Below are positions 7,710 through 17,491 of a stretch of DNA of 49,484 nucleotides, piece after piece (the first letter of the stretch is position 1; the number at the start of each line of letters is the position of its first letter). Where the stretch lies: the NCBI GenBank assembly GCA_017305055.1, contig JAFKMZ010000022.1:1-49484 (forward strand), in the 5' to 3' direction. The translations under genes and the position numbers were made by a program. The stretch is from Lysobacterales bacterium (GTDB lineage: Bacteria; Pseudomonadota; Gammaproteobacteria; Xanthomonadales; Rhodanobacteraceae). Below the pieces are notes generated by a model. That model did not search any database, had not been told where the DNA came from, and saw only the letters and a program-made list of their open reading frames with translations.

Positions 7710-10382
7710 TTATCCTGGCCCCTTGACCGCGGTGACGAAAGCGTCCGGACGCACGTGCCTGGCAAAGGCCTGCTGCACCTGCGCCGCCGTGAGCTGCAGG
7801 TAATGCCGGCCGGCGATGGTCGCCTCGTCCAGCGGCTTGCCCTCCTGGGCCAGCTGCAGCAGCTGCCGGCCGATCATGCCGAAGCTCGACTCGCCGAGCG
7901 GAATCCGCCGCAGCAGCACGCCCTTGGCACGCTGCAGTTCGTCGGCCGTGACCGGCGCGGTCTGCATCTGCGCCACGTCGCGCACGACCATGGCGCGGGC
8001 TGCCGCCACCTTGGCCGGATCGCTGCCGTAGGAAACATTGTAGGTGCTGCGGTGCTTGTCGAACGCGAAGCTGGAGTTGACCCCGTACACCAGGCCGCCG
8101 TTCTTGCGCAGGTCGTTGGACAGGCGCGACGCATACAGGCTGCCGCCCAGCACCTCGTTGCCCAGCTTCAGCGCAAAGCGCTCCGGGTCATCGCGGGTGA
8201 CGTCGACGGTCTGCGCCAGCTCCACGCTGTCCTGGACCGCGCTGCTGTCCGGCACGTGCAGCTGGCCCGGCCGGTTTGGCGGCACCGCCGCATAATCGAC
8301 ATCCGGTTGCGGACCGCTGGCCGTCCAGCCGCCAAAAGTCTGCTCCACCACGCGCCGGGCCTGCGCCGGATCGACCTTGCCGACGATGACGATGGTGGTC
8401 AGGTCCGGACGCATGACGCTGTGCCTATAGGCCTGCACCTTGGCCAGGCTGAGGCCCATCACGTTTTGCGGCGTCGCATGCCGCAACGCCGGGTCGCCGG
8501 CCGGTAGCAGTGCCTTGGCCAGACCCATCGACATCAGGAAATCCGGTGACTGCAGCTGCCCGGCGGTGATCCCCGCCACCTGCTTCTGCACGATGGCAAA
8601 CGCCGCCGGCGGCAGGGCGGGATGCAGTTCGTTCTCCGCCAGGAGCCTCATGCCCTCGGCGAAGTGCTGCGCGGGGACAGCCAGCGAGAACGAGGTGCCC
8701 GCGCTTTCCTGCGCGCTGATCGCATCGAGGGCCTGCTGGAACTGCAGCCGGTCCAGGCTGGTGGTGCCGAACGGATACAGGCCGTCCAGCACATCGGCCA
8801 CGCCTTCCTCGCCGGCTGCCGCCTGCAGGTCCTGGTTGGTACGGACGCCGCCATAGACCTGGACCGTATCGCTGATCGTCTCCGGCTGCACGACCAGGCG
8901 CAGGCCGTTCGGCAAGGTGCTGGACACCGGCGCCAGGCTGGAGCGTGGCACCTCAAGCTTGGCCAGGGCCTGGCGCGCCCAGTCCGGCAGGACCACAGGC
9001 TGGTCGGGCGCGGAGGCAAAGCTCTCGGCGCCGCCAAAACCCTTGCCGGCCACCGGCTTGCCGGAACTCTCCGGCGTGAGCACCGCGGTCAGCGCATGCT
9101 CCGGAACGAAGATCGCCTTGGCCAGCGCATCGACAGCGCCCGGGGTCACCGCCTCGAGCGCCTGCTTCATCGCCGCGGGCGATTCCAGCTCCTGGAACGC
9201 CAGCGCGCTCGACCACGCATTGGCCAGGCCGGCCACGGAATTCTTCTGGAATTCCAGCCCGGCAATGGCCTTGCGCTTGGCCGCCTCGACCAGGGCCGGA
9301 TCGATGCCCCTGGCCGCCGCCTCGGCCATGATCTTGCGCATGCGTGCCAGTACCGGTTGCGGATCGGCGCCCTTGGGGAAAATGCCCACCGCCAGGCCAA
9401 AGCCCGCGTGCGGCATGAACTGGGTGCCAAAGCCACCATACAGTGCCGTGCCGTCGGCGCCCATGCCGAACAAGGCCGCGCGCTGCGAACCCAGGGCATC
9501 GCCCAGCACCAGCGCGGTGGCGTAATCGGCCGCGCGCATGCCGGGCAGGCGCCACACCAGGTAGACGGACCCATAGGGGCTGTCGGTCGGCAACTGCATG
9601 GTCCTGGCCTGCACCGGCTGGAACGCAAACGCGGGCCGGGCCGGTATCGTCTTGCGCGGAATGTCGCCGAACTGCGCCTTCACCTGGGCCAGCGCGGCCG
9701 CCGGATCGACATCGCCGGCAATCACCAGGATGGCGTTGTTCGGCGCATACCAGGTGTCGTGGAACTGCTTCAGCATCGACGCCGTGGTCTTCCCGAACGA
9801 CTCGCGGGTGCCAAGCGGCGTATGCGCATAGGGCGTAGCGGCAAACAGCTGCGCCTGCATCTGTTCGTAGAACTTGTATTCGGGGTTGGACAGGTCGCGT
9901 GAGACTTCCTGCTCGATCGCGCCACGCTCCTTCTTCCAGTCGCTTTCAAGCATGTCCACGCCACGCATGCGCAGCGCCTGGATGTGCAGCGCCACTTCCA
10001 GATCCTGGGCCGGGGCGACAAAGTAGTACTGGGTCACCCCCTGGGTGGTGTCGGCATTGAACGCGCCGCCCATGCTGGCGGCAATGGCCGAGAGCTGGTC
10101 CTTGGACAGGCCCGGGCTGCCGCGGAACATCATGTGCTCCACTGCATGCGCGGTCCCGGGAAAGGTGGCCGGCACCTCGTCGGAACCAGCCAGGTAATTC
10201 ATCTCGGTGGTCACCACCGGTGCCAGCGCGTTGCGTACGATGACCACGCGCAGGCCGTTGTCCAGAGTCGCGCGGGTCACTTCGGCTGCGTTCTGGATGG
10301 TCGCCGAACCAGTAGCCGTGGCACCACCGGCCGCCAACAACATGATGACCGCCAGCAGCCACCGCGTCGTCCACTTGTTCAT
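7710..10382 (-). CDS. M16-family zinc metalloprotease (insulinase/pitrilysin type), exported
   Basis: 890-aa zinc protease with the duplicated M16 fold. The signal segment WLLAVIMLLAAGGATATG is followed by the inverted zinc motif HAVEH (residues 79-83) and the downstream acidic ligand in GAIEQEVSRD. The second half (from about residue 450, SSTLPNGLRLVVQPE) repeats the fold without a zinc site, as usual for this family. Members degrade unfolded or small peptides, here likely in the periplasm. The ATG at 10382 has GAGGAG about 8 bp upstream, so longer in-frame starts are not needed. It sits between two VPS10-type propeller genes on the same strand, which suggests joint use in peptide processing. 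Confidence 0.9.
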   Translation of the reverse strand: MNKWTTRWLLAVIMLLAAGGATATGSATIQNAAEVTRATLDNGLRVVIVRNALAPVVTTEMNYLAGSDEVPATFPGTAHAVEHMMFRGSPGLSKDQLSAIAASMGGAFNADTTQGVTQYYFVAPAQDLEVALHIQALRMRGVDMLESDWKKERGAIEQEVSRDLSNPEYKFYEQMQAQLFAATPYAHTPLGTRESFGKTTASMLKQFHDTWYAPNNAILVIAGDVDPAAALAQVKAQFGDIPRKTIPARPAFAFQPVQARTMQLPTDSPYGSVYLVWRLPGMRAADYATALVLGDALGSQRAALFGMGADGTALYGGFGTQFMPHAGFGLAVGIFPKGADPQPVLARMRKIMAEAAARGIDPALVEAAKRKAIAGLEFQKNSVAGLANAWSSALAFQELESPAAMKQALEAVTPGAVDALAKAIFVPEHALTAVLTPESSGKPVAGKGFGGAESFASAPDQPVVLPDWARQALAKLEVPRSSLAPVSSTLPNGLRLVVQPETISDTVQVYGGVRTNQDLQAAAGEEGVADVLDGLYPFGTTSLDRLQFQQALDAISAQESAGTSFSLAVPAQHFAEGMRLLAENELHPALPPAAFAIVQKQVAGITAGQLQSPDFLMSMGLAKALLPAGDPALRHATPQNVMGLSLAKVQAYRHSVMRPDLTTIVIVGKVDPAQARRVVEQTFGGWTASGPQPDVDYAAVPPNRPGQLHVPDSSAVQDSVELAQTVDVTRDDPERFALKLGNEVLGGSLYASRLSNDLRKNGGLVYGVNSSFAFDKHRSTYNVSYGSDPAKVAAARAMVVRDVAQMQTAPVTADELQRAKGVLLRRIPLGESSFGMIGRQLLQLAQEGKPLDEATIAGRHYLQLTAAQVQQAFARHVRPDAFVTAVKGPG

Positions 10383-10465
10383 CACCTGCTCCTCAACTTT
10401 CATCCATACCGAAGGCAAAATGGGGCCGGGGGCGGAGGGTGCGCGCAAGAGCCGGAAACCCCCTC

Positions 10466-10493
10466 TCGTCATTCCCGCGAAGGCGGGAATCCA
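10466..10493. repeat. Short palindrome ATTCCCGC-GAAG-GCGGGAAT
   Basis: Perfect 8-bp arms (10469-10476 and 10481-10488) with a GAAG loop, in the 174-bp gap between propeller gene 2 and the M16 gene. This sequence type is a widespread dispersed repeat in proteobacteria. It may act as a processing or termination hairpin after propeller gene 2. Confidence 0.75.
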
Positions 10494-10556
10494 GTGACTG
10501 ACGAAAATAAGGATTCAAGCTCAAGTACACGCCATTCGTCCCTGACTTCATTTCAG

Positions 10557-13500
10557 CTATCCGCCAGCAACCGTCTTCAGGGCTGGAAGACCGGCCTTTT
10601 GCAGCTTCGTGTTGAGCCGGGTCACGTCCTTGTCCTGGAACTGGTTCCAACGTGCCAGCGTGGCGGCGACCTCCTGGCGCAGTTTGTCCAGCCCGGCCAG
10701 GCCAGCCGTGGTTGGCGCGCCGCTGCTCTCCTGGGTGGTGGTGGACATGCCGGCCAGCATCTGTGCCAGGCCCATCAGGCTGTCGGCAGCCGGTGCCGCG
10801 TCGCCGACGCCCGTGGTGTCGGGCAGCGGCGGCGGGGCGTGGCCCTCGATCTCGCGGGCCTGGCCGTCCACACCGGCAATCGCCCTGGTCATCGCCGCCG
10901 ACGCACCGGCCTGACCGCGCAGGGCAGCCAGCTGCTGGCGCAGCCCCTTCACCGCGCGCTCGGCCGTGGCCACCTGGGTCTGCAGGCCGATGATCTGCTG
11001 CACCATCGTGCTGCGTGCCGCGAGCGCGGCCGGATCCTGCTGCGTCACCGGATGCTGCACCACCGTCAGCGGCTGGGTGTAACTCTGGCCATCGACGGTC
11101 AGCTTCACCGTATACGTACCGGGCAGCACGGTGTGTCCGCCGAAAGCGTCGACATCGGTGGCGCCATGGCCGTCGGCGGCGATCGCGCGCAGATCCCAGC
11201 TGAAGCGGTGCATGCCCGCCGTGGCCGGCAGTGGTGCCGGCGTGCTGATCCACACGGCCGGCACATTCAGGCTCTTGGGGTCGACCGCCGGATATTTCGT
11301 GGTGCTGGAGTAGTGCCGGATCACCTTGCCGCCAGCGTCCAGGATGTCCAGCGTCACCGGCCCGCCGGCCGCCGACTTCAGGTAGTAGTCGAGCAGCGCA
11401 CCCTTCATGCGCGGTGCGCCGGAGGCGACGTCGATCGGGGTCAGGTTGGTGGACACGGCCAGGTCGGTGTCGCGCCGGTCGTGGTTGTCGCCGGGTTTCA
11501 GCACCGCCGTCTCCGGTCTGTACAGGTGCACACTGGCGTTCGCCACGGCCGCATCCAGCTGGTGCAGCGGCGCCAGGTCGTCCAGGATCCACAGCGAGCG
11601 GCCAAACGTGGCGATCGCCACCGAGTTGCCGTGGAAGGCGAAATCGCGGATCTCCACCACCGGCATGTTCAGCCGCAGGGACTGCCATTGGTCGCCGGCA
11701 TCGAAGGACACGTAGACGCCGATCGAGGTGCCGGCAAAGAGCAGCCCCGGACGGTCCGGGTCCTCCTTGATCGCCTGCACGTAGGCGTTGCCCGGCAGGC
11801 CCTCGATGACTTCCTGCCAGGTCTTGCCGGCGTCGCGCGTGCGCAGCACGTGCGGGGTGTAGTCGTTCAGGCGGTGGCGGTCGATGGCCGCGTACGCCGT
11901 GCCCGCGTCGGTGTGCGAGGCATCCAGCATGATCACCTTGCTCCAGGCGCTGAGACCCTTGGGCGTGACATCCTGCCAATGCCCGCCGCCATCGTGGGTC
12001 ACCCAGATCAGGCCGTCGTCGGTGCCGGCCCAGACCGTGTCCGCCTGCAGCGGCGAGGGGGCGATGGAGTAGATCACGCCCCAGCGCGGGCCGCCGGTCT
12101 TCTGCTGATAGGTGGTATCGGCCGCCGTGGTCGGATCGAGATTGGCCGGGATGCCGGGCTTGGCGCGGCTGAGATCCTGGCTGATGCGCTGCCAGTGCTC
12201 GCCCTTGTCGGTACTCTTCCACAGGAACTGGTTGGCGAAATACAGCGCATGCCCCGGCGCCATGGAAAACACCGTGGGCAGGGTCCAGGTGTGGCGGAAC
12301 TGCTCGCCGGGATACGCCGCCCACGGCGTGACCACCTTCTTCACCCCGGTGAGCTGGTTGCAGCGCGTCAAGGTGTTGTCGTTCAGGTCGTACAGCAGCG
12401 TGGTGGCGTAGAGGTCGGCGACGCTGTCCGGGTCGACCGCCAGCATGTCGCTCTCGCCACCGGTGCAGGTGGACGCCCAACGGGCATACGTCAGGCGGCC
12501 CTCCGGCACGTCGGTGACCACGCCGCGTGGGCCGCTGTCCTGCTGCGCGCCATAGACCCAGAACGGATCGCGATTGTCGGCAATGACGTGGTAGAACTGC
12601 CCGGTCGGCTGGTTGTCCCACGAGCCCCAGGTGCGCGCGCCGTTGACGCTGACGATCGTCCCCTGGTCGCTGCTGAGCACCATGCGGTCGGGATCGTCCG
12701 GGTTGATCCACAGGCGCCGGTAATCGTCGCCACCGGCCGTGCCCTTGATCGCCTCGAAGCTCCTGCCGCCGTCGGTCGAGCGGTACACCGAGGTGTTCAT
12801 TACGTAGAGCTTGTCGGCGTTCTTCGGATCCACGGTGAGGCGGTCGAAATACCAGCCGCGGCCCCAGATGCGCGCCTCGCCGTCGGCGAGCTTCCAGGTG
12901 GCGCCGGCGTCATCGGAGCGGTACAGGCCGCCCTGGTCGGCATCCAGGATCGCGTAGACGCGATTGCTGTCGGTCGGCGCCACGGCCAGGCCGATCTTGC
13001 CCAGGCCGGCGGTCGGCAGGCCGTTGGTGAGGTGGGTCCAGGTGGAGCCGCCATCGGTGGACTTGTACACCCCGCTGCCCGGGCCGTTGGAGGGTGGATA
13101 CACATTCCACGGCGGGCGCCGCGTGGCCCACAGCGCGGCATAGATCACCTGCGCGTTGTCCGGGGCGAAGACCACGTCGATCGCGCCCACGTCCGGATTC
13201 CTGTACAGCACCTTTTGCCATGACGCGCCGCCATCGGTCGAGCGGTAGATGCCGCGCTCCGAATTGGCCGCGTACAGGTTGCCGAGCACGGCAACGAACA
13301 CGCGCTGCGGATTCTTCGGATCCACGATGACCTGGCTGATGTGCATGCTCCTGGGCAGGCCGATGTGCGTCCAGGTCTTGCCGGCGTCGGTGGACTTGTA
13401 CATGCCATCGCCGTAGGAGATCTGCGAGCGCGGATCGGACTCGCCGGTGCCGACGTAGATGATGTCCGGGTTGGACGGCGCCACGGCAATGGCGCCAATC

Positions 13501-13859
13501 GAGGCGATCGGCGCGGTGTCGAAGATCGGCTTCCAGGTCACGCCGGCGTCGTCGGTCTTCCACACCCCGCCGTCCACCGCGCCGGAATAGAACAGGTTGG
13601 GTTGGCCGGGCACGCCGGCCACCGCCTCGGTACGACCGGCACGGAACGGGCCGAGCAGGCGCCACTGCAGGCCGGACAGCAGGCTGGCGTCATAGCCTTG
13701 CGCCACCGCCGTCGCCGGCAGCACCGCCGCCGCGATCAATGCTGCCGCCGCCAGCCAGGCCATGCGCACCAGGCAGCGCCCGGCGGGGACGGGGTTGTGG
13801 GGGCAAGGGCGCTGCTCCTGCGAATCCGGCTGGTACCACGCGTGCGTCGCCTTCGTCAT
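10557..13859 (-). CDS. VPS10/sortilin-type BNR-repeat beta-propeller protein 2
   Basis: 1100-aa exported propeller protein, paralogue of the genes at 4430 and 13915. An unusually long N-terminus precedes the hydrophobic signal segment (WLAAAALIAAAVLPATAVA, about residues 34-52). The mature start SGLQWRLLGPFRAGRTEAVA is shared in pattern with paralogue 3. Asp-box motifs include KTDDAGVTWK, KSTDAGKTWT, RSTDGGASW and RSTDGGRSF. A coiled, Gln/Ala-rich segment lies near the C-terminus. The ATG at 13859 has GGGAGA about 8 bp upstream. It starts 55 bp after the stop of paralogue 3, consistent with one transcript. The molecular role is not established; propeller architecture is certain, enzymatic activity is not. 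Confidence 0.85.
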   Translation of the reverse strand: MTKATHAWYQPDSQEQRPCPHNPVPAGRCLVRMAWLAAAALIAAAVLPATAVAQGYDASLLSGLQWRLLGPFRAGRTEAVAGVPGQPNLFYSGAVDGGVWKTDDAGVTWKPIFDTAPIASIGAIAVAPSNPDIIYVGTGESDPRSQISYGDGMYKSTDAGKTWTHIGLPRSMHISQVIVDPKNPQRVFVAVLGNLYAANSERGIYRSTDGGASWQKVLYRNPDVGAIDVVFAPDNAQVIYAALWATRRPPWNVYPPSNGPGSGVYKSTDGGSTWTHLTNGLPTAGLGKIGLAVAPTDSNRVYAILDADQGGLYRSDDAGATWKLADGEARIWGRGWYFDRLTVDPKNADKLYVMNTSVYRSTDGGRSFEAIKGTAGGDDYRRLWINPDDPDRMVLSSDQGTIVSVNGARTWGSWDNQPTGQFYHVIADNRDPFWVYGAQQDSGPRGVVTDVPEGRLTYARWASTCTGGESDMLAVDPDSVADLYATTLLYDLNDNTLTRCNQLTGVKKVVTPWAAYPGEQFRHTWTLPTVFSMAPGHALYFANQFLWKSTDKGEHWQRISQDLSRAKPGIPANLDPTTAADTTYQQKTGGPRWGVIYSIAPSPLQADTVWAGTDDGLIWVTHDGGGHWQDVTPKGLSAWSKVIMLDASHTDAGTAYAAIDRHRLNDYTPHVLRTRDAGKTWQEVIEGLPGNAYVQAIKEDPDRPGLLFAGTSIGVYVSFDAGDQWQSLRLNMPVVEIRDFAFHGNSVAIATFGRSLWILDDLAPLHQLDAAVANASVHLYRPETAVLKPGDNHDRRDTDLAVSTNLTPIDVASGAPRMKGALLDYYLKSAAGGPVTLDILDAGGKVIRHYSSTTKYPAVDPKSLNVPAVWISTPAPLPATAGMHRFSWDLRAIAADGHGATDVDAFGGHTVLPGTYTVKLTVDGQSYTQPLTVVQHPVTQQDPAALAARSTMVQQIIGLQTQVATAERAVKGLRQQLAALRGQAGASAAMTRAIAGVDGQAREIEGHAPPPLPDTTGVGDAAPAADSLMGLAQMLAGMSTTTQESSGAPTTAGLAGLDKLRQEVAATLARWNQFQDKDVTRLNTKLQKAGLPALKTVAGG

Positions 13860-13914
13860 CGCCTTTCTCCCAACTGGGGTTCCCACCACCACGTCCCTGC
13901 CTCACCTCACGCCG

Positions 13915-16896
13915 TCACCCGCCGGAACCCAGCGCGGCGGCGACCTTCTGGTGCAGCGCGGCTGCCGTGGCCACCTGCACTGCCGTCGGTGCCGCCAAGG
14001 CCGAGACCGCGCCGTACTGGCCGCCATAGATCGAGCCGTAGACACCGCCCAGCTGCTCATGCAGCTGACGCAGGGCAGCGGCGTTGCCGGCACCGGCCTG
14101 GTGCATGGCCGCGTAGACGCGATCCATGTCCGTCACCAGCTGCGTGGCCAGCTCGAACTGCTGGCTCAGCCCGGCCAGCGGCGTATCCAGCCGCGGGTCG
14201 ATGCGCAAGGTCAGCGGCTGCGTATACGTCTGGCCGCCCACGCTGAGCGTCACCGTGTATTGGCCCGGCACGGCGGTGGGCCCCAGCGGCCCCAGCGGCG
14301 TGTCATGCAGGATCACGGAGATCGGCGCCCGATGCGTGTCGGACTGCGGCGCAGGGTAATGCAGATCCCAGACGATGCGGTGCCGGCCGGCGGCAGCCGA
14401 CAGTTGCTGTGGCGGCCGCAGCCAATAGGTGGGGAAATTCAGGCTGGCCGGGTCGACCTGCCGGGGCTGGTCGGTCGAGGCCAGGCGGAACGCGAGCCGC
14501 CCGGCTGCATCGTGGATTTCCAGCGTGACCGGCCCGCCCGCGGCCGTCTTCAGGTAGTAGTCCAGGATCGCGCCATCGGGCGGATTCTGCCCGGCCGGCG
14601 TTTCCTTCGGCATCTGCGTGTCGGTATAGGTGTTGCGCAGCACCTGGTAGGCCGCCGCCGGCTTGTACAGGTAGGCCGACGCCGCCGCCTTGGCCGCGGC
14701 CATCTGGCGCAGCGGGGTGATGTCGTCCAGGATCCAGAACGAGCGCCCGTGGGTGCCGACCACCACGTCGTTGCCGTGGATCACCAGGTCGCGCATCGAG
14801 GTCTGCGGCAGGTTGCCCTGCAGCGTATGCCAATGCTCGCCGTCGTCGGCCGAAAACCACACCGCACGCTCGGTGCCGGCGATCAGCAGCCCCTTCTGCT
14901 CGGGATCCTCGCGCACCACGTTGACCGAGGCGTTGTCCGGCAGGCCATTGACGATGAGCTGCCAGGTCTTGCCACCATCGTGGGTGCGGTAGATGTAGGG
15001 CTTCAGGTCATCCAGGCGGAAGCGGCTGACCGACGCGTAGGCCGTCTGGTCGTCGTAATGCGAGGCCACCAGCTGCGTGACCTTGCTCCAGCCGGTCATG
15101 CCCTTGGGCGTGACGTTGTCCCAATGCTTGCCACCGTCGCGGGTGACCCAGATGTAACCGTCGTCGGTGCCGGCCCAGATCGTATCCACGTTCTTGAACG
15201 AGGGCCCGATGCTGTAGATCACGCCGCGATGGTCACGCGGGTCCACCTTGGCGTTGAACGGTGCCAGGCTCGCCGGCTTGCCCGCGTTGGGACGCGACAG
15301 GTCCGGACTGATCCTGTCCCAGGTCTGGCCACCATTGCTGGTCTTGAACAGCACATTGGTGCCGTAGAACAGCACATGCGGATCGGCCGGCGAGAACAGC
15401 AGCGGCGCCGTGCGGTTGGTACGGTACTCGCCACCGCGCCCGATCTGCGGGCCGACGAACTGGGTCTGCCCGGTGATGCGGTTGTGCCGGGTCACCTTGC
15501 CGCCATAGATGATGTTGGGGTTGAGCGGATCGGGCGCGACGTAGCCGTACTCCTCGACGCCCACCGGATGCCAGTCGCGCAACGTGATCTGGCCGTCATT
15601 GCTGCGGCTGGTGATGCCGACCGAGCCACTCTCCTGCTGCGAGGCGTAGACGTTGTAGGGAAATTCGTTGTCGGTGATGATGTGGTACGCCGCCGCGGTC
15701 GGCTGGTTGTACCACGAGCTCCAGGTCTTGCCGCCGTCGACGCTCAGGGTGCCGCCCTGGTCCACGCCGAGCGCGATGATCTTCGGATTTTCCGGATTGA
15801 TCCAGATGCGGTGGTAGTCGTCGCCGCCAGGCGCACCCTTGATCGCCTCGAAGGTCTTGCCGGCGTCCATCGAGCGATAGAACGAGGTGTTGGCGACGTA
15901 GATCTCGTCGGGATTGTCCGGCGCCACCACGACCTCGGCAAAGTCCTGCCCGCGGCCGTGGATACGCGGCTCATCGTTGACCCTGTGGAAGCTCTGGCCG
16001 GCGTCGTCGGAACGGTAGGTCCCGGCAAGCGCCTGCGGCGCCTCCACCTGGGCATAGATGCGCCTGGGGTCGCTCGGCGCGATGCCGATGCCGATACGGC
16101 CCAGGCCCTGCGCCACCGTGGGCAGGCCCTGGCCGATCTGCTTCCAGGTGGCACCGTCATCGGTGGACTTGAACAGGCCGCTGCCGGGCACGCCATTGAG
16201 CGCGCTCTGGCCCGTCCACGGCGCATGCCGCGTGGCCCACAGCACCGCATACACCGTATGGGGGTCGGCCGGGTCGAGCGCCACCTGTACTGCGCCCACG
16301 TTCGGGTTCTTGTACAGCACCTGCTGGAAGGACTTGCCGCCGTCGGTCGAGCGGTACACGCCACGCTCCGTGTTCGGGCCGTAGGGATGGCCAAGCACCG
16401 CCACGAACAACTTGTTCTCGTCCTGCGGGTCGACCACGATCGAGGCAATCTGCTGGCCGTCGCGCAGGCCCAGGTGCTGCCAGGTCCTGCCGGCATCGGT
16501 GGACTTGTACATGCCGTCGCCGGTGGACAGGTCCGGCCGGATCAGGCCCTCGCCGGAGCCCACGTAAATGACGTCCGGGTTGGACCTGGACACCGCCAGG
16601 TCGCCCACGGAGTTGCTTTCGTCGCCCTTGAACAGCGGCTCCCAGGTACGTCCGAAGTTCTCGGACTTCCACACGCCGCCATTGTTCACACCCATGTAGA
16701 ACACGTTGGGCTGGCCCGGCACGCCGGTCATCCCGACCGTGCGGCCGCCGCGGAATGGACCAATCATGCGCCACTGCACGCCGCTGTAGAGCGCGGCATC
16801 GGCCTGCTGCGCCTGCGCCGGCACCAGGGGCAAGGCCAGCGCCACCAGCGCCAGCGACGTCAACAACCAGGTTTGCGCAAACTTTCGGATCGACAT
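13915..16896 (-). CDS. VPS10/sortilin-type BNR-repeat beta-propeller protein 3
   Basis: 993-aa exported protein and the first gene of the minus-strand run. It has a clear signal peptide (KFAQTWLLTSLALVALALPL, cleavage near AQAQQ), then GVQWRMIGPFRGGRTVGMTG and a series of Asp-box repeats (KSTDAGRTWQ, RSTDGGKSFQ, KSTDDGATWK, RSMDAGKTF, KTSNGGQTWD). The C-terminal part carries an Ig-like segment (PGQYTVTLSVGGQ) as in both paralogues. The ATG at 16896 has AGGAGA about 11 bp upstream; an in-frame extension upstream to 17502 has no support. Three different-length paralogues in tandem suggest old duplication and divergence, perhaps for different extracellular ligands. Confidence 0.86.
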   Translation of the reverse strand: MSIRKFAQTWLLTSLALVALALPLVPAQAQQADAALYSGVQWRMIGPFRGGRTVGMTGVPGQPNVFYMGVNNGGVWKSENFGRTWEPLFKGDESNSVGDLAVSRSNPDVIYVGSGEGLIRPDLSTGDGMYKSTDAGRTWQHLGLRDGQQIASIVVDPQDENKLFVAVLGHPYGPNTERGVYRSTDGGKSFQQVLYKNPNVGAVQVALDPADPHTVYAVLWATRHAPWTGQSALNGVPGSGLFKSTDDGATWKQIGQGLPTVAQGLGRIGIGIAPSDPRRIYAQVEAPQALAGTYRSDDAGQSFHRVNDEPRIHGRGQDFAEVVVAPDNPDEIYVANTSFYRSMDAGKTFEAIKGAPGGDDYHRIWINPENPKIIALGVDQGGTLSVDGGKTWSSWYNQPTAAAYHIITDNEFPYNVYASQQESGSVGITSRSNDGQITLRDWHPVGVEEYGYVAPDPLNPNIIYGGKVTRHNRITGQTQFVGPQIGRGGEYRTNRTAPLLFSPADPHVLFYGTNVLFKTSNGGQTWDRISPDLSRPNAGKPASLAPFNAKVDPRDHRGVIYSIGPSFKNVDTIWAGTDDGYIWVTRDGGKHWDNVTPKGMTGWSKVTQLVASHYDDQTAYASVSRFRLDDLKPYIYRTHDGGKTWQLIVNGLPDNASVNVVREDPEQKGLLIAGTERAVWFSADDGEHWHTLQGNLPQTSMRDLVIHGNDVVVGTHGRSFWILDDITPLRQMAAAKAAASAYLYKPAAAYQVLRNTYTDTQMPKETPAGQNPPDGAILDYYLKTAAGGPVTLEIHDAAGRLAFRLASTDQPRQVDPASLNFPTYWLRPPQQLSAAAGRHRIVWDLHYPAPQSDTHRAPISVILHDTPLGPLGPTAVPGQYTVTLSVGGQTYTQPLTLRIDPRLDTPLAGLSQQFELATQLVTDMDRVYAAMHQAGAGNAAALRQLHEQLGGVYGSIYGGQYGAVSALAAPTAVQVATAAALHQKVAAALGSGG

Positions 16897-17386
16897 GGGG
16901 CGGGTATCTCCTGCCGGATGGATGGAAGTACTGCAGCAACGATGTGAACGATGTGAACAAGCCCGCCAGCGGCCACGGGGATTGCCTCGTGGGCGGGTGG
17001 CGCTCCTGGACACCGGGACAAGGCGCCCGCCGCGACCGCAGGGAGTACCTGGCGGACTGGCGACGCTCTTCGCCTCGCACCACACCGGCGCACGACATGT
17101 AGGAGCCCGCTGGCAGGCTCCTGCACCATCACGCGCGCATCGGGTGCTGCAAGAACCACGAGTGTAACCGGCAAACACGACGCATCCCGCATCGAGGCGC
17201 GCGGTCCGCGCGGGTGCCGGAGGCGTCGTCCAGAGTCTGCCGACATGATGGCTACGCCCCGCCGCGCCAGACAATATGCCGAAAGTCCCAGCGCTCCTGC
17301 GGGCAGGAGGTTCCAGCCTGCCGATCAGGCCCATAGGGCGGGTACCTGTGGATGAGCCGGTTCGAATGCCCTCCCGGACCCCGCGA
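16897..17386. other. Intergenic region upstream of the propeller/peptidase run
   Basis: This 490-bp gap separates the divergent propeller gene 3 and the DUF4143 ATPase gene and should hold the promoter of the minus-strand run. No clear sigma70 promoter stands out. A degenerate REP (AGGAGCC-N8-GGCTCCT, 17101-17122) lies in it. No coding sequence was recognised. Confidence 0.5.
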
Positions 17387-17466
17387 CTCCTGGTCGGACG
17401 GTACCACATTCCCGATTGGACGCCGTTTAATTCCTGATTGGACGGTGCAATGATCCCGATCAGACG
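17387..17466 (+). promoter_or_regulatory. Four phased 14-bp direct repeats (22-bp period)
   Basis: Copies start at 17387, 17409, 17431 and 17453: CTCCTGGTCGGACG, TTCCCGATTGGACG, TTCCTGATTGGACG and ATCCCGATCAGACG. Nine of 14 positions are invariant and nearly all differences are transitions, while the 8-bp gaps between copies are unrelated. A 22-bp period is about two helical turns, so all copies face the same side of the DNA. This pattern fits an iteron-like operator. It ends 25 bp before the ATG at 17492. Confidence 0.75.
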
Positions 17467-17491
17467 AAAGCTGGACAGATCTTCCCTGCGC

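Noticed and set aside
94-16947. Very long plus-strand frames opposite hrpA and the three propeller genes (for example 4079-7492, 9984-13223, 13762-16947)
   Set aside because: They are antisense shadows: the real minus-strand genes rarely use TTA, CTA or TCA codons, which leaves the opposite frame open. Their products show no family motifs and no ribosome sites.
17387-17466. A small CRISPR-like array
   Set aside because: Repeats are 14 bp and degenerate, spacers are 8 bp, and there are no cas genes. An operator array fits better.
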